This document shows positions 1-4,892 of a stretch of DNA of 6,431 nt, one piece after another; the first letter of the stretch is position 1, and the number at the start of each line of letters is the position of its first letter. The stretch lies in contig DMHI01000192.1 in the NCBI GenBank assembly GCA_003449515.1, positions 1-6,431 on the forward strand. Reading direction: 5' to 3'. The notes beneath the pieces are model-generated. The model was not told the origin of the DNA. It did not search any database and was given only the letters and a program-made list of their open reading frames with translations. The stretch comes from Lysobacteraceae bacterium. GTDB lineage: Bacteria > Pseudomonadota > Gammaproteobacteria > Xanthomonadales > Xanthomonadaceae. Position numbers and translations under genes: made by a program.

Positions 1-125
1 CCGGTGACACCCAGCAGCGTCTGCGCGGCGATGCCGGACTCGAAGCCGGCAACGAGGCGATCGATCGCCTGCGGCTGGTCGCCGGCGGGGCGGTAGTCGG
101 ATTTGAGGACGAATCGCTCGCTCAT
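1..125 (-). CDS. uvrB: UvrABC excinuclease subunit B, N-terminal fragment
   Basis: UvrB is the DNA-damage-verifying helicase-like subunit of nucleotide excision repair. It is loaded by UvrA and recruits UvrC for incision, in the cytoplasm. Reading the minus strand from the ATG at 125-123 gives 41 codons beginning MSERFVLKSDYRPAGDQPQA and ending in QTLLGVT, then GG at the window edge. The 'GDQP.AI..L' signature and 'QTLLGVTG' are the UvrB N-terminus; the Walker A loop (GVTGSGKT in the family) begins exactly at the edge and is cut off. Most of the protein (about 670 residues in the family) lies outside. No strong Shine-Dalgarno precedes the ATG. A TATACT -10 candidate sits 28 bases upstream. 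No LexA-type palindrome was recognised in the leader. The gene diverges from the pseudopilin gene. Identification rests on motif recall, but the match is very distinctive. Confidence 0.93.
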   Translation of the reverse strand, partial: MSERFVLKSDYRPAGDQPQAIDRLVAGFESGIAAQTLLGVT

Positions 126-152
126 GGCCGTGGGGGTCCGGGGCAACAGGCG

Positions 153-158
153 AGTATA
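153..158 (-). promoter_or_regulatory. candidate -10 box (TATACT) for uvrB
   Basis: On the minus strand the hexamer TATACT (5 of 6 to TATAAT) lies 28 bases upstream of the uvrB ATG, implying a leader of roughly 20 bases. No convincing -35 box sits at 16-18 bases; GCAGCC occupies that position. A TCGACG occurs further up, but at a spacing of 22 bases. This is a candidate only. Confidence 0.4.
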
Positions 159-275
159 GGTTTCCTCGCCGCCGCGGCTGCGTCGATTTCCTACACCGCG
201 ATCCGGCCGCGGATGACGGACGCCGGCACTCCGCCATCGGGAGGATGCGCTTACCCCACGCGCCCCCTGCCGCAC

Positions 276-283
276 GAGGAAAG
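276..283 (+). promoter_or_regulatory. ribosome binding site that sets the pseudopilin start
   Basis: GAGGAAAG lies 3 bases before the ATG at 287. No comparable site precedes the in-frame ATG at 245. The signal therefore favours the start at 287, which also leaves a short 9-residue prepilin leader. Confidence 0.7.
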
Positions 284-286
284 CCC

Positions 287-844
287 ATGACCCGCCTCTC
301 CCCCGCCACCGGATTCGGCCTGATCGACCTGATCGCGAGCATCGCCGTGCTCGGCATCACGCTGGCCATCGCCCTGCCCGCCTACGCCCGCATGATCGAC
401 GAGGGCCACGCCACGCGCGCCGCCAATCACTTCCACGCCGTGCTCTCGATAGCGCGGGTGCATGCGGTCCAGCGCGGCATCAGGGTGACGGTGTGCCGCA
501 GCCGCGACGGACAACGCTGTCTCTACGCCGGTGCGTGGTCGGCCGGGTCGATCGTGTTCGAGGATCGCAACCGCGACAACGACCGTTCTCCCGACGAGCG
601 CATCATCGACGTGTTCGACCCGACCGACGCCGCGCCATTCCACGTCGTCGGCCCGCACAACCGGACCATCATCGGCTTCAATCCCGATGGCCGCAGCGCC
701 GGCACCAACCTCACGCTGCGCATCTGCGACCCGTCGCTCGATGTCGTCCGCCTCGTGGTCGTTTCGGTCAGCGGACGGCCGCGGACCTCGCGCGACGTGC
801 CTCGCGGTGCACGCTGCGGCGCCGATCCCAATCCGCCGGCTTGA
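287..844 (+). CDS. GspH/FimT-family pseudopilin (type IV pilus / type II secretion minor pilin)
   Basis: The 185-residue product is a class III (prepilin-peptidase-processed) membrane-anchored pseudopilin. Such proteins prime or cap type IV pili or type II secretion pseudopili in the inner membrane and periplasm. Residues 1-9 are a short leader ending in Gly9; cleavage would leave Phe at +1. Residues 10-31 form the hydrophobic N-terminal helix, with the usual Pro at mature position 22. Residues about 44-165 fit the GspH/FimT domain: 'A..AVLSIARVHAVQRG', a Cys70-Cys78 pair, 'W..GSIVFEDRNRD', 'IIGFNPDGR', Cys147 and 'VRLVVVSVSGRPR'. Mature position 5 is Asp14, where nearly all pilins have Glu. 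The gene stands alone: no pilV/pilW/pilX/pilE-like gene follows, and a tRNA starts 34 bases after the stop. An upstream in-frame ATG at 245 would add 14 residues but lacks a ribosome binding site. Assignment to FimT versus GspH is not resolvable here. Confidence 0.85.
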   Translation: MTRLSPATGFGLIDLIASIAVLGITLAIALPAYARMIDEGHATRAANHFHAVLSIARVHAVQRGIRVTVCRSRDGQRCLYAGAWSAGSIVFEDRNRDNDRSPDERIIDVFDPTDAAPFHVVGPHNRTIIGFNPDGRSAGTNLTLRICDPSLDVVRLVVVSVSGRPRTSRDVPRGARCGADPNPPA

Positions 845-870
845 CACTCCAGGCGCAGGCCTCGCATACT
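841..870 (+). promoter_or_regulatory. promoter of tRNA-Asn overlapping the pseudopilin stop codon
   Basis: A perfect TTGACA at 841-846 is followed 18 bases later by CATACT (865-870, 4 of 6 to TATAAT). Transcription would start near 876-878, one to three bases before the mature tRNA 5' end at 879. The TGA stop of the pseudopilin gene (842-844) lies inside the -35 box. Confidence 0.6.
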
Positions 871-878
871 TTATGGCC

Positions 879-955
879 GCCCGAATAGCTCAGCCGGTTA
901 GAGCACTTGACTGTTAATCAGGGGGTCGTTGGTTCGAGTCCAACTTCGGGCGCCA
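879..955 (+). tRNA. tRNA-Asn, anticodon GTT
   Basis: The cloverleaf folds by eye without mismatch in the acceptor, D and T stems. The acceptor is GCCCGAA (879-885) with TTCGGGC (945-951). The D stem is GCTC (888-891) with GAGC (901-904), around a loop containing GG. The anticodon stem is 906-910 with 918-922 and includes one G-T wobble; its loop CTGTTAA gives anticodon GTT at 913-915. The variable region has 5 bases, and the T stem GTTGG/CCAAC encloses TTCGAGT. The discriminator is G952 and CCA is encoded at 953-955. GTT reads AAC and AAU codons for asparagine. The gene is solitary, with its own promoter and a likely terminator hairpin downstream. No integrase or repeated tRNA 3' end is present, so it is not visibly used as an attachment site. 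Confidence 0.97.
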
Positions 956-1021
956 CTTCAGCTGCACTGATCCACCTCCCGACTGACGCAAAGGCGGGTC
1001 AGGGGAAACGAGTCGACCACC

Positions 1022-1057
1022 ATGCCTGCGACGCGAGTTGCGGGCATCGTTGTTTCT
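1022..1057 (+). terminator. likely intrinsic terminator for the tRNA-Asn transcript
   Basis: Bases 1022-1032 pair with 1037-1047 as an 11-bp stem (nine Watson-Crick pairs and two G-U) closed by a GCGA tetraloop of the stable GNRA type. It is followed by CGTTGTTTCT (1048-1057), a T-rich though interrupted tract. The other side of the hairpin has no T tract, so it is oriented for plus-strand transcripts, 66 bases after the tRNA CCA end. The U tract is imperfect, so efficiency is uncertain. Confidence 0.55.
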
Positions 1058-1099
1058 GGGCCGGATGAACACGGCACGCCGGCAAGCAACCAGCCTCGC

Positions 1100-1126
1100 A
1101 AAAAGAACGCCCCTCGCGGGGCGTTC
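1100..1126 (-). terminator. strong intrinsic terminator of the OmpA-family gene
   Basis: GAACGCCCC (1105-1113) pairs perfectly with GGGGCGTTC (1118-1126) over 9 bp around a 4-base loop. On the minus strand the stem is followed directly by five T (complement of A at 1100-1104). It lies about 73 bases past the OmpA stop. The plus side lacks a T tract, so it acts for the leftward transcript. Confidence 0.9.
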
Positions 1127-1143
1127 CTTGGTCTACCGCTGGC

Positions 1144-1164
1144 CCGGCTCCAAGAAGGAGCCGG
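1144..1164. repeat. GC-rich hairpin in the 3' untranslated region of the OmpA gene
   Basis: CCGGCTCC (1144-1151) and GGAGCCGG (1157-1164) form a perfect 8-bp stem around AAGAA. It lies between the OmpA stop codon and the terminator and has no T tract on either side. In the leftward mRNA it would form an extra stem that could slow 3' exonuclease attack or be one copy of a dispersed palindromic element. Which of these applies cannot be told from one copy. Confidence 0.5.
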
Positions 1165-1198
1165 ATCCGGGTTTCCGATCGCTGTGACGCCGACGCAC

Positions 1199-2290
1199 TC
1201 AGTTCTGGACGTTGAGCTCGGTGCGGCGATTCTTCGCGCGGCCTTCGTCGGTGTCGTTGGTGTCGATCGGGCGGCTCTCGCCGTAACCGATCGGCCCGAC
1301 CAGACGACCCGCGTCGATGCCGTTGGCCGTCAGGTGGTCGAACACGGTGCGGGCGCGACGCTCCGACAGGGCCTGGTTGTAGGCGTCGGTGCCGACCGCG
1401 TCGGTGTGACCGGCCACTTCCACCCGAAGCTGCGGGTACTTCTTCAGGATCTCGATGGCCTCGTTGAGGGTCGTGATCGCGTCCGGCCGCAGGGTGGCCC
1501 GGTCGAAGTCGAAGTTCACACCGCGCAGGTCGATCGTGAGCGGCACGGCGCAACCGTCCGGGCCGATGGCCTGACCCGCCTGCGAGCCCGGGCACTTGTC
1601 GATGCAGTTGTTCACGCCATCGCCGTCGTCATCGAGGGTTTCGCAAGCTGCCGGAGCCGGAGCCGCGGCAGGCGCGGGCGCGGGTGCTGCAGCCGGAGCA
1701 GCGGCAGCCGCCTTCGGGCCCAGCGGGATCAAGAGCACGCCCTTCACGTAGGGGTCGGAGAACGAATCCACATCACGCGCGATACGGCTCTGGTCGTCGA
1801 GCACGGAGCGGATACCGGCCTCGAGGCGGACAGACACGTTCTCGTAGTCGGCCTGCAATCCCCCCGCGAAATCCAAGGCCAGGTTATTGCTTGTCCGCTC
1901 ACCCGGCGAGTTCGGACTCGGGAAGGCGTTGAACTCTTCCTCGGCGCGCTGCACGCCCACGCCGGCCTTCAAGTAAGGCCACCATGCGGCGTCCGAGCGG
2001 AAGTGACGACGCAGGTCGATCTGCGCGCCGTACTGGCTGAAATTGAGATTCCTGTTCGCGTCAAAGCTGGCATTCGTCTGATACACCCCGAAATCGAGCG
2101 ACCAGTTCGGGTCGAAGAAGCGGCCGATGCCGACGCCCCAGGTGAACTGCGGGTCGGTCGCACGCTGCGAACTCTGGAAATCGATGCCAGCGGTCCCAGT
2201 GAGGTACCAGCGGTCATCGTGGTCGTTCGCGACCGCGACATTCGCGGTAGCGGCGGCCATCACGGCCAAGCACAGCAGACTCTTTTTCAT
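1199..2290 (-). CDS. OmpA/OprF-like outer-membrane protein with peptidoglycan-binding domain
   Basis: The 363-residue protein anchors the outer membrane to peptidoglycan and forms a small beta-barrel. Residues 1-21 are a Sec signal peptide (MKK, hydrophobic core, cleavage after AVA). Residues about 26-190 are an 8-strand-type barrel with alternating aromatic/Gly segments (RWYLTGTAGIDF, WGVGIGRFF, YLKAGVGV, LDFAGGLQADY). Residues 194-215 are an Ala/Pro-rich linker. Residues 219-249 resemble a thrombospondin type 3 calcium-binding repeat (DDDGDGVNNCIDKCP). Residues about 256-363 are the OmpA C-terminal domain, with 'VNFDFDRATL', 'VAGHTDAVGTDAYNQALS' and 'RRAR'. Asp297 and Arg312 match the residues that bind diaminopimelate in E. 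coli OmpA. The mature protein has four cysteines (216, 229, 233, 247) around the repeat, as in OprF-like proteins. AGGAG lies 6 bases before the ATG. The gene has its own promoter and terminator, and diverges from fadH. Confidence 0.93.
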   Translation of the reverse strand: MKKSLLCLAVMAAATANVAVANDHDDRWYLTGTAGIDFQSSQRATDPQFTWGVGIGRFFDPNWSLDFGVYQTNASFDANRNLNFSQYGAQIDLRRHFRSDAAWWPYLKAGVGVQRAEEEFNAFPSPNSPGERTSNNLALDFAGGLQADYENVSVRLEAGIRSVLDDQSRIARDVDSFSDPYVKGVLLIPLGPKAAAAAPAAAPAPAPAAAPAPAACETLDDDGDGVNNCIDKCPGSQAGQAIGPDGCAVPLTIDLRGVNFDFDRATLRPDAITTLNEAIEILKKYPQLRVEVAGHTDAVGTDAYNQALSERRARTVFDHLTANGIDAGRLVGPIGYGESRPIDTNDTDEGRAKNRRTELNVQN

Positions 2291-2357
2291 GATCGACTCC
2301 TGATGGGGTTGGGCTGCCCTGCAGGCCTGCCCTCTCCCGGGTGGCCTTGCCCTCTGG

Positions 2358-2385
2358 ATGTTAACACCGCGCTAAGTCGTGACAA
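2358..2385 (-). promoter_or_regulatory. candidate sigma-70 promoter of the OmpA-family gene
   Basis: On the minus strand TTGTCA (complement of 2380-2385, 5 of 6 to TTGACA) is followed after 16 bases by TAACAT (complement of 2358-2363, 4 of 6 to TATAAT). Transcription would start near 2351, giving a leader of about 60 bases. The -35 box overlaps a CAAGGC hexamer of the neighbouring cluster by three bases. Confidence 0.5.
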
Positions 2386-2415
2386 GGCGCTCAGCTTCGA
2401 GGCGAGCCGCGCCTT
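2384..2415. repeat. inverted repeat AAGGCGC-N18-GCGCCTT in the ompA-fadH divergent region
   Basis: AAGGCGC at 2384-2390 and GCGCCTT at 2409-2415 are exact 7-base inverted repeats 18 bases apart. Related hexamers lie on both sides: GCCTTG at 2344-2349 and CAAGGC at 2383-2388 and 2426-2431. The arrangement looks operator-like and abuts the OmpA -35 box, but no regulator can be named from sequence. The rest of 2291-2561 shows no gene, and I could not find a convincing fadH promoter in it. Confidence 0.35.
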
Positions 2416-2561
2416 CACGCACGGTCAAGGCTTGGGTTTTCACGTCGTGCGCTGTCGAAACGCCCCGCACTCGATCATCATCATGTTCCGGTGCCGCGAC
2501 CTCGCTTGTGCCCGCGCGATCGCCCCGTCATGCTCCCGCCACCCTACGCCACCGTATTGAC

Positions 2562-4583
2562 ATGACGGCCGCCCCGTTCCCACACCTCTTCAAACCCCTC
2601 AACCTCGGCTTCTGCACCCTGCCCAACCGCGTGCTGATGGGCTCGATGCACACCGGCCTCGAGGACCGCTCACGCGATTTCCCGAAGCTCGCCGCCTATT
2701 TCGCCGAGCGCGCCCGCGGCGGCGTCGGCCTGATGGTGACCGGCGGCATCGCGCCGAACGTGGTGGGCTGGCTGAAGCCCTTCTCCGGCAAGCTTTCGTG
2801 GCCGTGGGAGACGCACAAGCACCGCATCGTCACGAAAGCGGTGCACGCCGAGGGCGGCAAGATCTGCATGCAGATCCTCCACGCCGGCCGCTACGCGTAT
2901 CACCCGCTGTCGGTGTCGGCCTCGGCCATCCAGGCGCCGATCAATCCGTTCAAGCCGCGCGCGCTGACCGGCTGGGGCGTAGAGCGGCAGATCAAGGCCT
3001 TCGTGCGCTCTGCGAAGCTCGCCCGCGACGCCGGCTACGACGGCGTGGAGGTGATGGGCTCCGAGGGGTATCTCATCAACCAGTTTCTCTCGGCGCGCAC
3101 CAACCAGCGCACCGACGAATGGGGCGGCACGCCCGAGAAGCGCATGCGCTTCGCGGTGGAGATCGTGCGGCGCATCCGCGAGGCGGTGGGCAAGGACTTC
3201 ATCCTCATCTATCGCCTGTCGATGCTCGAGCTGGTCGACGGCGGCGCGGCCTGGGACGAGATCACGATGCAGGCCAAGGCCATCGAAGCGGCGGGGGCGT
3301 CGATCATCAACACCGGCATCGGCTGGCACGAGGCCCGCGTGCCGACCATCGCCACCTCTGTGCCGCGCGCGGCCTTCGCCGGCGTCACGGCCAAGCTGCG
3401 CCCGCACGTGACGCTGCCGCTGGTGGCGACCAACCGCATCAATATGCCGGACGTGGCCGAGCGGATCCTGTCGACGGGTGAAGTCGACATGGTCTCGATG
3501 GCGCGTCCGCTGCTGGCCGACCCGGCCTGGGTGGCGAAGGCCCGCGACGGCCGCACGGCCGAGATCAACACCTGCATCGCCTGCAACCAGGCCTGCCTCG
3601 ACCACGTCTTCGAGAACAAGAAGGCGAGCTGCCTGGTGAACCCGCGCGCGTGCGCCGAGACCGAGCTGCGGATCAAACCCGCCGCACAGAAGAAAAAGGT
3701 GGCCGTGGTCGGGGCCGGCCCGGCCGGGCTCGCCGCGGCAACGACGGCCGCCGAGCGCGGCCACGCGGTGACGCTGTTCGATTCGGCGGCCGAGATCGGC
3801 GGGCAGTTCAACCTCGCCAAGACGATCCCGGGCAAGGAGGAGTTCCACGAGACCCTGCGCTACTTCGGCACCCTGCTGACGAAGCACGCGGTGGATGTCC
3901 GCCTGAACACCCGCGTCGCCGCCGACGACCTCACGGGCTTCGACGAGGTGCTGCTGGCCACCGGCATCCGCCCGCGGCACGTCGATTTCCCCGGCCACGA
4001 CCACCCGAAGGTCGTCCGCTACATCGATGTCCTGACCGGCAAGGTGCAGGTCGGCGCCAAGGCCGCCATCGTCGGGGCCGGCGGCATCGGCTTCGACGTC
4101 GGCGAGTTCCTGGTCCACGCCGGTGAATCGCCGAGCCTCGATCCCAAGGCGTGGATGGCCGAATGGGGCGTGCGTCCCGACTTCGACGGCCCCGGCGGCC
4201 TCACCAAGCCGCACCCGGAAGCCCCGGCCCGCGAGGTCTGGCTGCTGCAACGCTCGCCCGGCCGCCCGGGCGCGAAGCTGGGCAAGACCACCGGCTGGAT
4301 CCACCGTGCCGCGCTGAAGATGAAGGGCGTGAAGGTCCACGGCGGCGTCGAGTACCTGAAGGTCGACGATGCCGGCTTCCACGTCCGCATCGAAGGCAAG
4401 GAGACCCTGCTGCCGGTCGACCACGTGGTGGTCTGCGCCGGCCAGGAGCCGCTGCGCGAGCTGGAAGCACCCCTGCTGGCGGCAGGCGTGAAGGTGCAGC
4501 GGATCGGCGGCGCCGACGTGGCGGCCGAGTTGGATGCGAAGCGCGCGATCGCCCAAGGCACGCGGGTCGCCGCGGCGCTCTGA
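2562..4583 (+). CDS. fadH: 2,4-dienoyl-CoA reductase (NADPH), FMN/FAD/4Fe-4S
   Basis: FadH reduces 2,4-dienoyl-CoA with NADPH to an enoyl-CoA, letting unsaturated fatty acids with even-position double bonds enter beta-oxidation in the cytoplasm. The 673-residue product aligns by eye over its length with the 672-residue E. coli enzyme. Residues about 7-335 are the FMN-binding TIM barrel of the Old Yellow Enzyme family ('NRVLMGSMHTGLE', 'LQ/MQILHAGRY'-type, 'GVEVMGSEGYLINQF'). Tyr170 and His256 correspond to the E. coli active-site Tyr166 and His252. Cys338, 341, 345 and 357 supply the 4Fe-4S cluster (CX2CX3CX11C). Residues 380-400 carry the FAD GAGPAG loop, 501-516 a second GAGGIG nucleotide loop (NADPH side), and 'CAGQEP' at 625-630 closes the FAD domain. 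The ATG at 2562 was chosen because it matches the family N-terminus; an in-frame ATG at 2379 would add 61 non-homologous residues. No clear Shine-Dalgarno precedes it. The gene appears monocistronic. Confidence 0.96.
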   Translation: MTAAPFPHLFKPLNLGFCTLPNRVLMGSMHTGLEDRSRDFPKLAAYFAERARGGVGLMVTGGIAPNVVGWLKPFSGKLSWPWETHKHRIVTKAVHAEGGKICMQILHAGRYAYHPLSVSASAIQAPINPFKPRALTGWGVERQIKAFVRSAKLARDAGYDGVEVMGSEGYLINQFLSARTNQRTDEWGGTPEKRMRFAVEIVRRIREAVGKDFILIYRLSMLELVDGGAAWDEITMQAKAIEAAGASIINTGIGWHEARVPTIATSVPRAAFAGVTAKLRPHVTLPLVATNRINMPDVAERILSTGEVDMVSMARPLLADPAWVAKARDGRTAEINTCIACNQACLDHVFENKKASCLVNPRACAETELRIKPAAQKKKVAVVGAGPAGLAAATTAAERGHAVTLFDSAAEIGGQFNLAKTIPGKEEFHETLRYFGTLLTKHAVDVRLNTRVAADDLTGFDEVLLATGIRPRHVDFPGHDHPKVVRYIDVLTGKVQVGAKAAIVGAGGIGFDVGEFLVHAGESPSLDPKAWMAEWGVRPDFDGPGGLTKPHPEAPAREVWLLQRSPGRPGAKLGKTTGWIHRAALKMKGVKVHGGVEYLKVDDAGFHVRIEGKETLLPVDHVVVCAGQEPLRELEAPLLAAGVKVQRIGGADVAAELDAKRAIAQGTRVAAAL

Positions 4584-4608
4584 GCGCGTTCGAGGAGGCG
4601 GGCAGCCC

Positions 4609-4631
4609 GCCCCGGCGTGCTGCGCCGGGGC
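4609..4631 (+). terminator. GC-rich hairpin downstream of fadH, possible non-canonical terminator
   Basis: GCCCCGGCG (4609-4617) pairs perfectly with CGCCGGGGC (4623-4631) around TGCTG, a 9-bp all-GC stem 26 bases after the fadH stop. No T tract follows on either strand, so it is not a classical intrinsic terminator. It may protect the mRNA 3' end or act with Rho. A weaker stem GGCTTT/AAAGCC lies at 4653-4670. Confidence 0.4.
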
Positions 4632-4877
4632 CGCCGCGCCTGGCGTGGTGGCGGCTTTGGAGCAAAAGCCTCAACAAATTCAAAAGCTTGGAAATCCGGC
4701 ATTCAGCCCGGGTTGCGAAACAGCGGGCTACGGTTCGCCGCCCCACCCGACCGCCCTTTGGCCCGTACGGTGGCTCGTGACTCCCGGGCTCATGGCGCTT
4801 CGGGTGTCTTATCCCCATTACGCCAGGTCCCACGGCTTCACCCGCCCATCCACCGGTCGGGACGCCACGGACGCAAC

Positions 4878-4888
4878 GGAGCAAGGAA
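4878..4888 (+). promoter_or_regulatory. ribosome binding site that sets the SleB-family start
   Basis: GGAG (4878-4881) and AAGGAA (4883-4888) lie just before the ATG at 4893, the second at a spacing of 4 bases. The signal fixes the start at 4893 even though the frame stays open upstream to 4617. Confidence 0.7.
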
Positions 4889-4892
4889 CGCC

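Larger units (their letters stand above)
4584..4892. other. 309-base non-coding spacer between fadH and the SleB-family gene
   Basis: No credible gene is present. Open frames crossing it have no family motifs and read antisense or into neighbours. The left part (4584-4655) is GC-rich and hairpin-forming. An A/T-richer island follows (about 4655-4705, with CAACAAATT and CAAAAGCTTGGAAATC). Then comes an 8-base inverted repeat AGCCCGGG (4705-4712) / CCCGGGCT (4783-4790) enclosing 70 bases. An alternative local stem pairs AGCCCG 4705-4710 with CGGGCT 4724-4729. The promoter of the downstream hydrolase should lie here, but I found no confident -35/-10 pair. A dispersed intergenic repeat or a small RNA is possible but not shown. 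Confidence 0.5.

Noticed and set aside
126..160. LexA/SOS operator upstream of uvrB
   Set aside because: A CTGT occurs near the -10 box, but no matching ACAG half or other LexA palindrome is at the right spacing.
879..1021. tRNA-Asn as an integration (attachment) site of a mobile island
   Set aside because: No integrase gene and no second copy of the tRNA 3' end were seen in the window; the following genes are housekeeping-like.
1646..1711. Low-complexity GC-rich run as a tandem repeat or recombination site
   Set aside because: It is explained by the Ala/Pro-rich hinge coding sequence of the OmpA-family protein.
2476..2484. ATC triplet repeat (ATCATCATC) upstream of fadH
   Set aside because: Only three units; too short to be a meaningful repeat or phase-variable tract.
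1022..2560. A 512-codon plus-strand open frame covering the OmpA gene
   Set aside because: It is antisense to a fully convincing OmpA-family gene, shows no family motifs, and its ATG lies inside the terminator hairpin. It is a GC-rich frame shadow.
2379..2561. N-terminal extension of fadH from the in-frame ATG at 2379
   Set aside because: The 61 extra residues are Arg/Ser/Pro-rich with no homology to the family, and the start would fall in the OmpA promoter region. The ATG at 2562 gives 673 residues against 672 in E. coli.
2670..4556. A 628-codon minus-strand open frame antisense to fadH
   Set aside because: Composition is typical of the complement of a high-GC coding frame (Arg/Ala/Gly/His-rich), without motifs. 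fadH is certain on the other strand.
4617..4892. N-terminal extension of the SleB-family protein
   Set aside because: The frame stays open, but a ribosome binding site and a signal peptide mark the start at 4893; the extra 92 residues have no recognisable domain.
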